From positions 1 through 60,272 of the forward strand of contig LBRC01000004.1 of assembly GCA_000991205.1 (NCBI GenBank): a DNA stretch of 60,272 bases. The letters run 5' to 3'. The position numbers and the translations under genes were made by a program. Every line of letters begins with the position of its first letter. Position 1 is the stretch's first letter. Below, piece by piece: positions 15,881 through 23,718 of this stretch. Source of the stretch: Parcubacteria group bacterium GW2011_GWA2_36_10 (GTDB lineage Bacteria; Patescibacteriota; Patescibacteriia; UBA1558; GWA2-36-10). The notes below the pieces were generated by a model. It had not been told where the DNA came from. It was given only the letters and a program-made list of their open reading frames with translations, and made no database searches.

Positions 15881-17524
15881 ATGCTAAAAATTCTTAAATT
15901 AAAAAACTATCAATTTTTTGGCCTGTTAGTTTTTTTAGGCTTATTATTTTTTTCCGCCAGAGGCGGACCCGCCTCTGGCAGGGGCTGGTATTTTTTGTCT
16001 GATGATTGGCATTGGTTGTATTTAGCCAAAAACAGAGTTTGGTCTTGGGATATTTTCATGACAAATTATGAAGGTCTACAAGTTGGTGGCTCATATAATC
16101 CCTTGAGTTTTTTAGTCTTTAAAATATTTTATAACTTATTTCATTTAAAAGCTGGATTTTATCATCTTGTTAGTATCTTAGTTCACAGTCTTAATGCTTA
16201 TCTAGTTTTTATTTTGGTGAACAAAATTTTTGTTCAAGATGAAACTAAAAAATATTTAGCTTATTCTACAGCTATTTTATTTTTGCTTTGGCCGACGCAA
16301 ACAGAGATCGTCAATTGGTTGGCAGCTTGGCCACATTTATGGGCCAGTACTTTTTATTTATTAAGCTTTATTTATTATTTAAACTATCGCCAAAAAGATA
16401 AAGCTAAATTTTTAGGTTTATCGCTTTTGTTTTTTATTATTAGCCTAGGTTTCAAAGAAAATGCTTTGAGTTTGCCGATCCTTATTTTTTTATGGGAAGC
16501 TTATTTATTTTCTAAAAAAGCAGTAAAAAATTGGTCATGGGCTTTTAGTGCTTATTTATTGTTATTAGCAGCATTTTTATTTTTACGCCAGCTTATTACC
16601 GGAGCTTTATTTGGTTATTATGGCCAAAGCCAGCTAGATACTTCGTTGTTGGCTTATTTTGCTAATCTACTAGCTTTCTTAAGTTCGCAATTTACTTTTG
16701 GGGTGGTTAATATTTGGTTTTATAAATTTTATTATCATTATTTAGACTTACTTTTTATTTTTGGCGCTAGCTTTTTGAGCTTATATTTTTTCTTTACTTG
16801 GTATTATAAAAAATGGCAGCAGTTTACTTTAGTAGTTTCTGGAATGATAGTTTTATTACCGATGTTGCCATTGGGTTTGCACCATTTGAATTTTGCTGGT
16901 GAGAGGTATATGTATTTATCTTCAGCTTTTATAATTGTGTGGTTTCTAGTTTTGATATCAGAGAGTGGTTTGTCAGCCAAAAAAATGAGCTATTTATGCA
17001 TTATTTTGAGTGTAGTTATTTTATTTCCTTTAGAGATTAAAAATAATATTTGGCAGCAAGCCAATACTTTAAGTCGGCGGATTATTTCTAGCTACCAAGA
17101 TTTAAAATTAGCCCCTGATGTAAAATTAATTTCTGTTGGCTTGCCAGATAATTTAAGTGGCGCTGAAGTTTTTCGTAATAATTTACAGCAAGCTTTAGAG
17201 CTTAGCTATCCAAACTACAAGGGTGAAATCAAAACTTTACCTGCCTATTTATTTTTGAATACCAAAAATAAAAATGATCATTTATTAAAATGGCGTCAAG
17301 ATGCTTTGGGTTGGTTTGTTGAAAGTGTAGACGGACAATTTGTAGTGACTGGTCAGACTTCGATTATTAAAGACAATGTGTATTTTGAATTGTGGAATTA
17401 TAATTATCAAAACTATACAGCGAATTTAATGCGTCTGATGCCCGCAGAGGAGCTAAAACAGCAATTATTAAGAGGCGAAGTAAAATGGTTGACTTTTGAT
17501 AGGGGTAGATTAATTGTTTATTAG
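15881..17524 (+). CDS. GT-C-type polytopic membrane protein (glycosyltransferase-like)
   Basis: A 547-residue membrane protein with about 11-12 hydrophobic helices and a soluble C-terminal domain of roughly 150 residues. The acidic motif YFLSDDWHWLYLAKN after the first helix is typical of GT-C glycosyltransferases, which use lipid-phosphate sugars on the outer face. A further signature is the polar loop NWLAAWPHLWAS. A long palindrome (15953-15980) is translated in frame between helix 1 and the catalytic loop as SARGGPASGRG, so the conserved loop is displaced but not broken. It follows the small membrane protein with a one-base gap. The substrate is unknown. Confidence 0.6.
   Translation: MLKILKLKNYQFFGLLVFLGLLFFSARGGPASGRGWYFLSDDWHWLYLAKNRVWSWDIFMTNYEGLQVGGSYNPLSFLVFKIFYNLFHLKAGFYHLVSILVHSLNAYLVFILVNKIFVQDETKKYLAYSTAILFLLWPTQTEIVNWLAAWPHLWASTFYLLSFIYYLNYRQKDKAKFLGLSLLFFIISLGFKENALSLPILIFLWEAYLFSKKAVKNWSWAFSAYLLLLAAFLFLRQLITGALFGYYGQSQLDTSLLAYFANLLAFLSSQFTFGVVNIWFYKFYYHYLDLLFIFGASFLSLYFFFTWYYKKWQQFTLVVSGMIVLLPMLPLGLHHLNFAGERYMYLSSAFIIVWFLVLISESGLSAKKMSYLCIILSVVILFPLEIKNNIWQQANTLSRRIISSYQDLKLAPDVKLISVGLPDNLSGAEVFRNNLQQALELSYPNYKGEIKTLPAYLFLNTKNKNDHLLKWRQDALGWFVESVDGQFVVTGQTSIIKDNVYFELWNYNYQNYTANLMRLMPAEELKQQLLRGEVKWLTFDRGRLIVY
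15953..15980. repeat. In-frame palindrome inside a GT-C gene
   Basis: TCCGCC-AGA-GGCGGA (15953-15967) is nested in a longer inverted repeat with arms GCCAGAGGCGG (15956-15966) and CCGCCTCTGGC (15969-15979). Confidence 0.75.
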
Positions 17525-17534
17525 TTATTTGGGG

Positions 17535-17563
17535 TTGACTTTTTAGATTGTTTGTTGTAAAAT
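17535..17563 (+). promoter_or_regulatory. tRNA cluster promoter
   Basis: TTGACT (17535-17540), a 17-bp spacer and TAAAAT (17558-17563), 27 bases before tRNA-Leu. Confidence 0.8.
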
Positions 17564-17590
17564 CATCCTTGTTTATTGTATTTATTTTAG

Positions 17591-17675
17591 GCCGAAGTGG
17601 TGAAATTGGTAGACACGCACGACTCAAAATCGTGTGACGCGAGTCATGTGGGTTCGAGTCCCACCTTCGGTACCA
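17591..17675 (+). tRNA. tRNA-Leu (anticodon CAA)
   Basis: Acceptor GCCGAAG pairs with CTTCGGT (G1-U72 wobble), then A and encoded CCA. The anticodon stem CACGA/TCGTG has loop CTCAAAA, anticodon CAA. A long variable arm and T arm GGGTTCGAGTCCC are present. Confidence 0.93.
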
Positions 17676-17678
17676 GAA

Positions 17679-17755
17679 GGCAGGGTAGCTCAGTTGGTTA
17701 GAGCGTAGGACTCATAAGCCTGAGGTCGTGGGTTCGATCCCCACCCCTGCTACCA
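17679..17755 (+). tRNA. tRNA-Met (anticodon CAT)
   Basis: Acceptor GGCAGGG pairs with CCCTGCT, then A and CCA. The anticodon loop CTCATAA gives CAT. It lacks initiator features, so it is elongator tRNA-Met or a lysidine-modified tRNA-Ile; sequence alone does not decide. Confidence 0.9.
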
Positions 17756-17831
17756 TTCGACTACGTTCTGCTTTGCAGAACTTCGCTCATGGTCTTCGAC
17801 CGCTTTTGTTTACATAACAAATAAGTCGAAT
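17755..17831. repeat. ATTCGACT element 1, abutting tRNA-Met CCA
   Basis: Arms ATTCGACT (17755-17762) and AGTCGAAT (17824-17831) enclose a hairpin GTTCTGC/GCAGAAC and the string TTCGCTCATGGTCTTCGACC. The first base is the last base of the tRNA CCA. Confidence 0.75.
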
Positions 17832-17865
17832 GTCCTGAGCGCAGCCGAAGGGCATTTACTTTTAC

Positions 17866-17942
17866 GGGCCATTAGCTCAGTTGGCTAGAGCGCTTCCATG
17901 GCATGGAAGAGGTCAAGGGTTCAAGTCCCTTATGGTCCACCA
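17866..17942 (+). tRNA. tRNA-Ala (anticodon GGC)
   Basis: Acceptor GGGCCAT pairs with ATGGTCC, then A and CCA. The anticodon stem CTTCC/GGAAG has loop ATGGCAT, anticodon GGC. Confidence 0.93.
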
Positions 17943-18020
17943 TTCGACTCGCTTTGCTCGCTCATGGTCTTCGACCAAAGTTGTTATAGCGAGGAGAGTG
18001 CTCTGAACGTAGTTGAAGGG
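17942..18020. repeat. ATTCGACT element 2, abutting tRNA-Ala CCA
   Basis: Begins with ATTCGACT (17942-17949) at the last base of the tRNA and repeats GCTCATGGTCTTCGACC; the right arm has decayed. Confidence 0.65.
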
Positions 18021-18037
18021 CAGACATCTAAAAAAGC

Positions 18038-18066
18038 TTGTCAAAGCGACATAGATTGTCTATACT
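18038..18066 (+). promoter_or_regulatory. Promoter upstream of tRNA-fMet
   Basis: TTGTCA (18038-18043), a 17-bp spacer and TATACT (18061-18066), about 100 bases before the initiator tRNA. Confidence 0.6.
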
Positions 18067-18097
18067 GTGTTTAAGCTTATTTTTATATCGTGAGATA

Positions 18098-18117
18098 CCT
18101 GCCTGCCGGCAGGCAGG
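18098..18117. repeat. Perfect 20-bp palindrome CCTGCCTGCC/GGCAGGCAGG
   Basis: A loop-free 10+10 palindrome between the promoter at 18038 and tRNA-fMet. Confidence 0.8.
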
Positions 18118-18171
18118 GAGCAGTTGAGCGATAGCTTTCTAAAGAGTTAAGGTTTATTATTTTTTACGCAT

Positions 18172-18247
18172 CGCGGGATAGAGCAGTTGGCAGCTCGCCA
18201 GGCCCATAACCTGGAGGTCGTCGGTTCGAGTCCGACTCCCGCTACCA
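18172..18247 (+). tRNA. Initiator tRNA-fMet (anticodon CAT)
   Basis: Starts CGCGGGA and ends TCCCGCT-A-CCA, so position 1 (C) cannot pair with position 72 (T), the formylation hallmark of initiator tRNA. Stem CCAGG/CCTGG carries loop CCCATAA. Confidence 0.92.
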
Positions 18248-18360
18248 TTCGACTCATCGAGCTTCGCTCAATTCGCTCATGGTCTTTGACCAATAAATGA
18301 GTTTGTAATTTTTATTTTTAGTAAAGTCGAATGGTACCCCGAGTGTAATCGAGGGGTACC
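18247..18360. repeat. ATTCGACT element 3, abutting tRNA-fMet CCA
   Basis: Arms ATTCGACT (18247-18254) and AGTCGAAT (18325-18332), again with GCTCATGGTCTTTGACC inside. A palindrome GGTACCCC/GGGGTACC (18333-18360) follows directly. Confidence 0.75.
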
Positions 18361-18370
18361 ATTAGCCTAT

Positions 18371-18445
18371 TCCGGGATAGCTCAGTGGTAGAGCAGTTGA
18401 CTGTTAATCAATTGGTCGTGGGTTCGAATCCCCCTCCCGGAGCCA
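18371..18445 (+). tRNA. tRNA-Asn (anticodon GTT)
   Basis: Acceptor TCCGGGA pairs with TCCCGGA, then G and CCA. The anticodon loop TGTTAAT gives GTT. Confidence 0.93.
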
Positions 18446-18570
18446 ATTAAAAAATGGCAGCCCAAGGGCTGGCGTTTTTTAATATAAATGAATTATGCTG
18501 TACTCTTTATATAAGTCAAAGTAAATATATAATAAAAAAATAGAGCAAAGAGCTCTATTTTTTGAAACTT

Positions 18571-18984
18571 CTATTGAACAATCAAATTACCCACCATACC
18601 CATTTCTCTGTGTTTGCCGACAGAACAATAGTATTCAAAAGTTCCTGTTTTGTCAGCTACAAATTCGATCGTTTCTTTAGCACCGTCTGCTAATTGTTTA
18701 GTACGAGCGTTAAATTCATCGATAACCAGATCGTGAAAACCACCACTGTTAGTCAAATTGATACGCACAGTGTCACCTTGATTGACTGTTATTTCTTTGG
18801 TTGAGAGGCTAAAGTTACTGCCACTGATTTCAAATTCTTTGATTTCTGTTTGAACATTTTGTTCCTCATTATTGATTATTTCTTCATTTTGTACTATTGG
18901 TTTTGGAGCTTTATTATTGTTTAGCCAATAATAGCCACCGATTAAGACCACTAGCACTATAACTAATATGATAAATTTCTTCAT
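18571..18984 (-). CDS. Membrane-anchored cupredoxin
   Basis: A 137-residue protein with an N-terminal hydrophobic anchor or signal (residues 3-23), an acidic linker and a C-terminal cupredoxin domain. The copper ligands of a type 1 site are visible: His in GGFHDLVI (around residue 93) and the cluster YYCSVGKHREMGM (Cys, His and Met ligands). Such proteins carry electrons or copper on the outer face of the membrane. The gene is alone on the minus strand. Upstream on that strand is an A/T-rich region with no SD at the start codon. Confidence 0.88.
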   Translation of the reverse strand: MKKFIILVIVLVVLIGGYYWLNNNKAPKPIVQNEEIINNEEQNVQTEIKEFEISGSNFSLSTKEITVNQGDTVRINLTNSGGFHDLVIDEFNARTKQLADGAKETIEFVADKTGTFEYYCSVGKHREMGMVGNLIVQ

Positions 18985-19088
18985 AAATTTTTTAATTTAA
19001 AACGTTTTTAATTAGTTTTTATATTATAATAGATAATTCTTAACTAATCAAGATGATTCGTGTTATACTATAAATAGTAAATAAATTT

Positions 19089-19790
19089 ATGTTAGCCATT
19101 CAAAAAGAATTAAAAAAATATTCTAGTTCTAAAAAAGTAGAAATTCTACAAAGATTTTTTAAAACAAATACAGGAGAGTATGGAGAAGGAGATAAATTTA
19201 TCGGCATTGTGGTGCCAGATATCCGCAAAGTCGTTAAACAAAATACAGCCTTATCTTTAAATGAAATAGTTATTTTATTACATTCACCAGTTCACGAAGA
19301 GCGTTTATGCGCTTTATTGATTTTAGTTACTCAATATAAAGTAGGGGATATAAAAAAGAAGAAACAAATTTTTCAGGTTTATTTAAAAAATACTAAATAT
19401 ATTAATAATTGGGATTTAGTTGATCTGACAGCACCAAATATCGTCGGTGCTTATTTGCGTGACAAGCCAAAAGATATTTTATCTAAATTAGCCAAGAGTA
19501 AAAATCTCTGGCAAAAGCGAATTGCAATTTTAGCAACTTTCGATGATATTTATCATAAAAAATCTGAAGAGACTTTGAAAATCGCAAAAATTTTATTGCA
19601 CGACAAGCATGATTTGATTCATAAAGCAGTCGGCTGGATGCTTAGAGAAGTGGGGAAGCGAGTAGATGAAAAAGTTTTGCTAAAATTTTTAGATGAGCAT
19701 TATAAAACTATGCCGAGAACCATGTTAAGATACGCGATCGAAAGACTATCAGAACCAAAACGTTTGGCTTATCTACGCGGCAAAATTTAG
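19089..19790 (+). CDS. DNA alkylation repair protein (AlkD-like)
   Basis: A 233-residue all-helical HEAT-like repeat protein of the DNA alkylation repair family, which removes bulky or cationic alkylated bases. The typical start (FFKTNTGEYGEGDKFIGIVVPDIRKV), the central NNWDLVDLTAPNIVGAYL and the C-terminal KAVGWMLREVGKR...MLRYAIERL pattern are all present, and the length agrees with the family. The start ATG at 19089 has no SD. It is a single gene between the cupredoxin gene and a small DUF378 protein. Confidence 0.92.
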   Translation: MLAIQKELKKYSSSKKVEILQRFFKTNTGEYGEGDKFIGIVVPDIRKVVKQNTALSLNEIVILLHSPVHEERLCALLILVTQYKVGDIKKKKQIFQVYLKNTKYINNWDLVDLTAPNIVGAYLRDKPKDILSKLAKSKNLWQKRIAILATFDDIYHKKSEETLKIAKILLHDKHDLIHKAVGWMLREVGKRVDEKVLLKFLDEHYKTMPRTMLRYAIERLSEPKRLAYLRGKI

Positions 19791-19862
19791 CTTGCTAAAA
19801 ATTTAGATAAAAATTATAATATAAGTAGTTATTATCTTTTTAAAAAGAGAGGGGGTGAGAAT

Positions 19863-20075
19863 ATGAAGGGATTTCATATGTTAGCTTGGACTTTATTAAT
19901 AATCGGTGGTTTAAACTGGTTATTGGTTGGTTTATTTGCTTGGGATATAGGCAATTTATTTGGTGGTCAAGCAAATATTATTTCTAGAGTAATTTATATT
20001 TTGGTTGGTTTATCAGCTTTAGTAGAATTATTCACCCACAAAGGATCTTGTAAGCAATGTGACAATAAAATGTAG
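19863..20075 (+). CDS. DUF378 family small membrane protein
   Basis: A 70-residue protein with two hydrophobic helices (about 5-25 and 38-58) and the DUF378 signature WTLLIIGGLNWLLVGLFAWD. It ends in HKGSCKQCDNKM with a CxxC pair that might bind metal. Function of the family is unknown. Unusually for a native gene it has a strong SD, GAGGGGGTGA, 4 bases before ATG 19863. A hairpin terminator follows. Confidence 0.88.
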   Translation: MKGFHMLAWTLLIIGGLNWLLVGLFAWDIGNLFGGQANIISRVIYILVGLSALVELFTHKGSCKQCDNKM

Positions 20076-20093
20076 TTTATATAGAATTATTTT

Positions 20094-20121
20094 AAAACCC
20101 TCCGCTTCGCGGGGGGTTTTT
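20094..20121 (+). terminator. Terminator after the DUF378 gene
   Basis: AACCCTCCGC and GCGGGGGGTT pair around TTC, followed by a T-run. Confidence 0.8.
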
Positions 20122-20144
20122 ATAATATGCATAAAGAGTTTTTG

Positions 20145-20167
20145 TTTCCCCGCCGAAGGCGGGGAAA
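20145..20167. repeat. TTTCCCCGCC-GAA-GGCGGGGAAA palindrome
   Basis: A 10-bp perfect stem with GAA loop near the end of the minus-strand gene; close relative of the copy at 10196. Confidence 0.75.
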
Positions 20168-20186
20168 TGAATGATGAGTGTATTTT

Positions 20187-21497
20187 TTATTCAGCTGCTC
20201 CACCCATCACTCGGATTGGGCCGCCACCGTTGTCTTGATTTTGCGCTTGATCAATGATGTCTTTAGCAAGGGGTATAACCACACTAGTTTTGTATGGATT
20301 GTCTGAATTTTGTGGATTTAAAATCGGGAAGACTAAAGCAGGTACTAATAATTCATCGTTAATATTATTTTTGTATTGCCAAGTGCGGACATATTGGAGC
20401 TTTGGGGTGCCGACTGGAATCTCTACGATTTTAGTATCAGTTTCTTGATAGTTATAATAAGGATAAATACTGCCGTTTCGTAAGAGTTTTAAAATTTTTT
20501 CTTTATCGGTTTCCATTTTATAGTTTGAGCTTTGGTAGTTTTGGGTATTTAAATTATAAAGGGAGCTAACTTTATTAAATTCTAAATTGACATTTAGTTG
20601 TAAGCCTTGTTTATTACCCCAATCATCATATATTTGTTTGCCGTCAAGTAAGAGTGGATAAATCACTGAAACACTATTAGAAACTGGATAGATGCTAGAT
20701 ACAGCAGTATCTTCTGCCTTAGCCATCGGTAGCATGAGGTTGTAGTTATTTTTCTGGACTTCTGGCTGGCCATAAAGTTTAGCATCGATGTCGTGTTCGG
20801 CTAAAAAATTATCAGTTAAAGCAATGATAGCATCGTCAGCTGGGATATCAGTATTTTTGAATTCGCGAGGAGCATAGTTTGTATCGTACCATTTTGCCCA
20901 GTTTTCACTCAAAGAAATACTACCTTCAAAAAGATTAATATAAAGTGAATAGCCAAATTTTTTGTCTTGAACAATATTAAAATTATTCAATCCAGCATCA
21001 GCAAAGCTATTTAAATTTAATAAGCCTAGATTAAAGTTACCAAAATTATTTTTCGCATTTTCGCCCCCGCCTTGACTTGGCGAGGCAGGTTTGATTCTTT
21101 TTAAAACAGCTAATTCTTCATCGTTTAAACTAAATTCATCACCTTGATAAACATATTGATAATAAGTTGGTTGATAGATCAGCATACTGTCTGGGGCGAT
21201 CATTTTGCCATCAACAGCCCCACCAGCATTAGTGGCATTAGGCATAGCCACAGCCACGCCATTTCTTTGGCTATTACTTTCGGTTAGATTTTGATCGCCA
21301 CTGACCGCTTGGTAAGTTAAAGAGCCAAAAGCTTCAGCGGCTACTTTTTTGATGTTTAAACTCAAACCATTTTGATCTAGGGGATTATTATTATTGTCTG
21401 TTGGTTGATTAGTGTTTGGTTTTTGCCAAGTCATCACAGCATAAACTATGATCAAAACTAGCACCAAAGTAGCCAGAAGATAACGTGTATTTTTCAT
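20187..21497 (-). CDS. Secreted or membrane-anchored protein of unknown function
   Basis: A 436-residue protein with one N-terminal hydrophobic segment (residues 6-23) followed by an Asn/Gln-rich linker and a large extracytoplasmic part. I recognise no enzymatic motif. The C-terminal half contains repeated beta-type segments (VSVIYPLLLDGKQIYDDWGNKQGLQLNVN, PVGTPKLQYVRTWQYKNN) and ends in a Gly-rich NGGGPIRVMGGAAE. A GC-rich palindrome-like segment (21062-21090) is translated in frame as PASPSQGGGENA. The gene is alone on the minus strand; a GACCTCGAAGG double hairpin lies just upstream of its start. Confidence 0.6.
   Translation of the reverse strand: MKNTRYLLATLVLVLIIVYAVMTWQKPNTNQPTDNNNNPLDQNGLSLNIKKVAAEAFGSLTYQAVSGDQNLTESNSQRNGVAVAMPNATNAGGAVDGKMIAPDSMLIYQPTYYQYVYQGDEFSLNDEELAVLKRIKPASPSQGGGENAKNNFGNFNLGLLNLNSFADAGLNNFNIVQDKKFGYSLYINLFEGSISLSENWAKWYDTNYAPREFKNTDIPADDAIIALTDNFLAEHDIDAKLYGQPEVQKNNYNLMLPMAKAEDTAVSSIYPVSNSVSVIYPLLLDGKQIYDDWGNKQGLQLNVNLEFNKVSSLYNLNTQNYQSSNYKMETDKEKILKLLRNGSIYPYYNYQETDTKIVEIPVGTPKLQYVRTWQYKNNINDELLVPALVFPILNPQNSDNPYKTSVVIPLAKDIIDQAQNQDNGGGPIRVMGGAAE
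21062..21090. repeat. In-frame GC-rich repeat in the 20187-21497 gene
   Basis: CGCC (21068-21071) and GGCG (21079-21082) lie in a C/G-rich stretch that encodes PASPSQGGG, unlike the surrounding A/T-rich codons. Confidence 0.45.
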
Positions 21498-21511
21498 ATA
21501 TTTTTTTTCAT

Positions 21512-21548
21512 GACCTCGAAGGTCACCTCGCAGGTGACCTTCGAGGTC
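21512..21548. repeat. GACCTCGAAGGTC double hairpin
   Basis: Outer arms GACCTCGAAGGTC (21512-21524) and GACCTTCGAGGTC (21536-21548) enclose ACCTCGCAGGT. Same family as 4818 and 29108. Confidence 0.8.
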
Positions 21549-21582
21549 GTTTGGTTCATTTTTTAACTTTGGTTTATTCCCT

Positions 21583-21602
21583 GATCCCCGCGTATGCGGG
21601 GA
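21583..21602. repeat. CCCCGCGTATGCGGGG palindrome
   Basis: Short intergenic palindrome of the CCCCGCGTA family. The remaining space up to acyP (21603-21730) holds no gene that I can support. Confidence 0.6.
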
Positions 21603-21730
21603 AAGCGGGGGATGAACTACTACTTATTATATTATAGTTTGGCTAAAAAGCCAATAAAAAAGCAAGGGGTGGTTTTTTTATCAGCTATTTGTTAAACTAA
21701 TCAATAGTTAAGCACCTAAATTCCGGGGCT

Positions 21731-22003
21731 ATGCTTAAAAATTTACAAATCAAAGTATCCGGTCGAGTGCAAGGTGTTGGTTTTAGATATTTTGCGAAGT
21801 GCCAAGCAGAAAAATTAAACATCAAGGGCTTTGTCCAAAATCAGACAGATGATTCGGTTTATTTAGAAGTCGAACAAGAGTCAGCGGTTTTAGACAAATT
21901 TATCGCTTGGTGTAAAAATGGTTCTCCTTGGTCAAAGGTAAAAAGTATCGATGTGAAAGTTGGTGAGGTGAAAAATCACAGCCAATTCATCATCGAAGTC
22001 TAA
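21731..22003 (+). CDS. acyP: Acylphosphatase
   Basis: A 90-residue enzyme that hydrolyses carboxyl-phosphate bonds. The signature KVSGRVQGVGFRYF contains the catalytic arginine and the phosphate-binding loop, and the second element GFVQNQTDDSVYLEVEQ holds the catalytic Asn. Length and order are normal. The ATG at 21731 follows CCGGGGCT with no clear SD. It stands alone between two repeat-containing spacers. Confidence 0.93.
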   Translation: MLKNLQIKVSGRVQGVGFRYFAKCQAEKLNIKGFVQNQTDDSVYLEVEQESAVLDKFIAWCKNGSPWSKVKSIDVKVGEVKNHSQFIIEV

Positions 22004-22106
22004 AATCAATGTTTTGGAAAATTTGATCCTTAAGTCGTAGGGTTTGTTTTAGCGCCTCAATAATTTTTTAAAAAATATCATAAATAATTTAATCTATAAA
22101 CAAACT

Positions 22107-22853
22107 ATGAAATTAGAAAATAAAATCGCCCTTATTACTGGGTCAAGTCGCGGTATTGGTAGAGCTACTGCTTTATTATTTGCTAAAGAGGGTGCTAAGG
22201 TTGTGGTTAATTATATCAAAAATGAAACAGCTGCTAAGCAGGTGGTGGAAGAAATAAAGAAAAATGGTGGCGAAGCTATTGCTATGCAAGCTGATGTTTC
22301 AGAGGAAAACCAAGTCAAACAAATGGTTGAAAAAGTTATTGAACGATTTGGTAAAATTGACATCTTAGTCAATAATGCTGGTATTGTTTTTGATGTACCT
22401 TTTAAAGAACGAACAGTAGATCAGTGGAGACAGACTTTAAATGTGAATTTAATCGGGACTTTTTTATGTTCTAAATATATTTCTGAGCTTATGTTAAAAA
22501 ATAATTATGGCAGAATTGTAAATATTTCATCTACCAATGGTATCGATAGTTTAAATCCAGAGTCTATAGATTATGATACTTCAAAAGCTGGAGTGATTAG
22601 TTTAACAAAAAATTTAGCTACTGAATTAGCGCCAGTTATTCGTGTCAACTCGGTTGCTCCTGGCTGGGTAGATACAGATATAAACAAAGATCTGCCAAAA
22701 GATTTTGTTAAAAGTGAAACGGACAAAATTTTGCTTGGTAGATTTGCTAGACCCGAAGAAATAGCAAAAGCTGTTTTATTTCTAGTATCTGACGACGTTA
22801 GTTTTATTACCGGAGTCACTCTTATTGTTGATGGCGGCTACTTAAGTAAGTAA
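22107..22853 (+). CDS. SDR family oxidoreductase (FabG-like)
   Basis: A 248-residue short-chain dehydrogenase/reductase. It shows the NAD(P) binding motif TGSSRGIG near the start, NNAG in the middle, the catalytic serine in NISSTNG and the YDTSK form of the YxxxK motif, and the C-terminal DGGY. The overall style matches 3-oxoacyl-ACP reductase, but without other fatty acid genes nearby the substrate is uncertain. The next gene downstream encodes a lycopene-cyclase-like membrane protein. Confidence 0.88.
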   Translation: MKLENKIALITGSSRGIGRATALLFAKEGAKVVVNYIKNETAAKQVVEEIKKNGGEAIAMQADVSEENQVKQMVEKVIERFGKIDILVNNAGIVFDVPFKERTVDQWRQTLNVNLIGTFLCSKYISELMLKNNYGRIVNISSTNGIDSLNPESIDYDTSKAGVISLTKNLATELAPVIRVNSVAPGWVDTDINKDLPKDFVKSETDKILLGRFARPEEIAKAVLFLVSDDVSFITGVTLIVDGGYLSK

Positions 22854-22871
22854 CTAACAGTCTATTTATAC

Positions 22872-22894
22872 CCCGCCCCGCGACGCGGGGCGGG
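22872..22894. repeat. CCCGCCCCGCG-A-CGCGGGGCGGG palindrome
   Basis: An 11-bp perfect stem with a one-base loop in the 69-bp gap between the SDR gene and the next gene. Confidence 0.8.
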
Positions 22895-22922
22895 AGGGGA
22901 ACTTAAAATAAATATAAAAAAC

Positions 22923-23705
22923 ATGAAGACGAATCGTCGAATAAAGGTAGATAAAATTATTATGTTTTTATGGCCAATCATAGCTGCTATTGTTTCATTG
23001 GTCATACAAGCAAATTTTTTTATTTCCATGCTATTATTTTTAGCTTTACCAGCTTTATATTTATCTTATAGAAATAAAAAAATGGTTAAGAAAATGTTAC
23101 TTTTTTCTTTGCCAGCTTTACTGATTGTCATTGTGATTGATTACATTTGTGAAATTACCGGCACTTGGCTAGTGATGAACTCAATTTTTGATTACCGAAT
23201 ACTTGGTTTTGTTACCATTGATATAATCATTTGGTTTTTTATTTATACTTATTTAATCATTGCTTATTATGAATACTTTTTAGAGCATAAATTTAAAGAT
23301 GTGCTTTATAAACCAAGATTAAAATATTTATATTTATATTTTTTATCTGTTTTAGTTACATTTTTTGTAGTTTTTTTTACAAATAAAGCGTGGTTACATA
23401 TTAGATATTTTTATTTATTATTTGGAACTGTGATGGCTATTATACCAATCACTTTAGTATTTAATAAATTTCCTAACATTATTACAAAATTTGTAAAAAC
23501 TGGTGTTTACTTTTTTTATTTAGCCATTATATATGAATTGACCGCTATTACTTTAAATCAATGGATGTTTCCCGGCAAAGATTTTATCGGCATTGTTACT
23601 TTATTTAACATTTCTTTCCCTTTTGAGGAATTATTTTTTTGGATGTTGCTCGGAGCAATGTCAATTTTATCTTATTATGAATTTTTTGATGACGATAAAA
23701 AATAA
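22923..23705 (+). CDS. Lycopene-cyclase-domain-like membrane protein
   Basis: A 260-residue protein with seven or eight hydrophobic helices. Its C-terminus QWMFPGKDFIGI...NISFPFEELFFWMLLG strongly resembles the conserved second half of CarR/CrtY-type lycopene cyclase domains (W.F....GI....P.EE..F), and a weaker first copy is seen around ICEITGTWLVMNSIFDYRILGFVTID. Such domains cyclise carotenoid ends, but relatives without carotenoid genes exist and no phytoene synthase or desaturase is in the window. Exonuclease III follows 13 bases downstream. The function remains open. Confidence 0.55.
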   Translation: MKTNRRIKVDKIIMFLWPIIAAIVSLVIQANFFISMLLFLALPALYLSYRNKKMVKKMLLFSLPALLIVIVIDYICEITGTWLVMNSIFDYRILGFVTIDIIIWFFIYTYLIIAYYEYFLEHKFKDVLYKPRLKYLYLYFLSVLVTFFVVFFTNKAWLHIRYFYLLFGTVMAIIPITLVFNKFPNIITKFVKTGVYFFYLAIIYELTAITLNQWMFPGKDFIGIVTLFNISFPFEELFFWMLLGAMSILSYYEFFDDDKK

Positions 23706-23718
23706 TTTAATATAATAT

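Noticed and set aside
17755..18360. The tRNA-abutting elements as integrated prophage att sites
   Set aside because: No integrase or phage gene is nearby and the elements are far too short to be integrated elements themselves.
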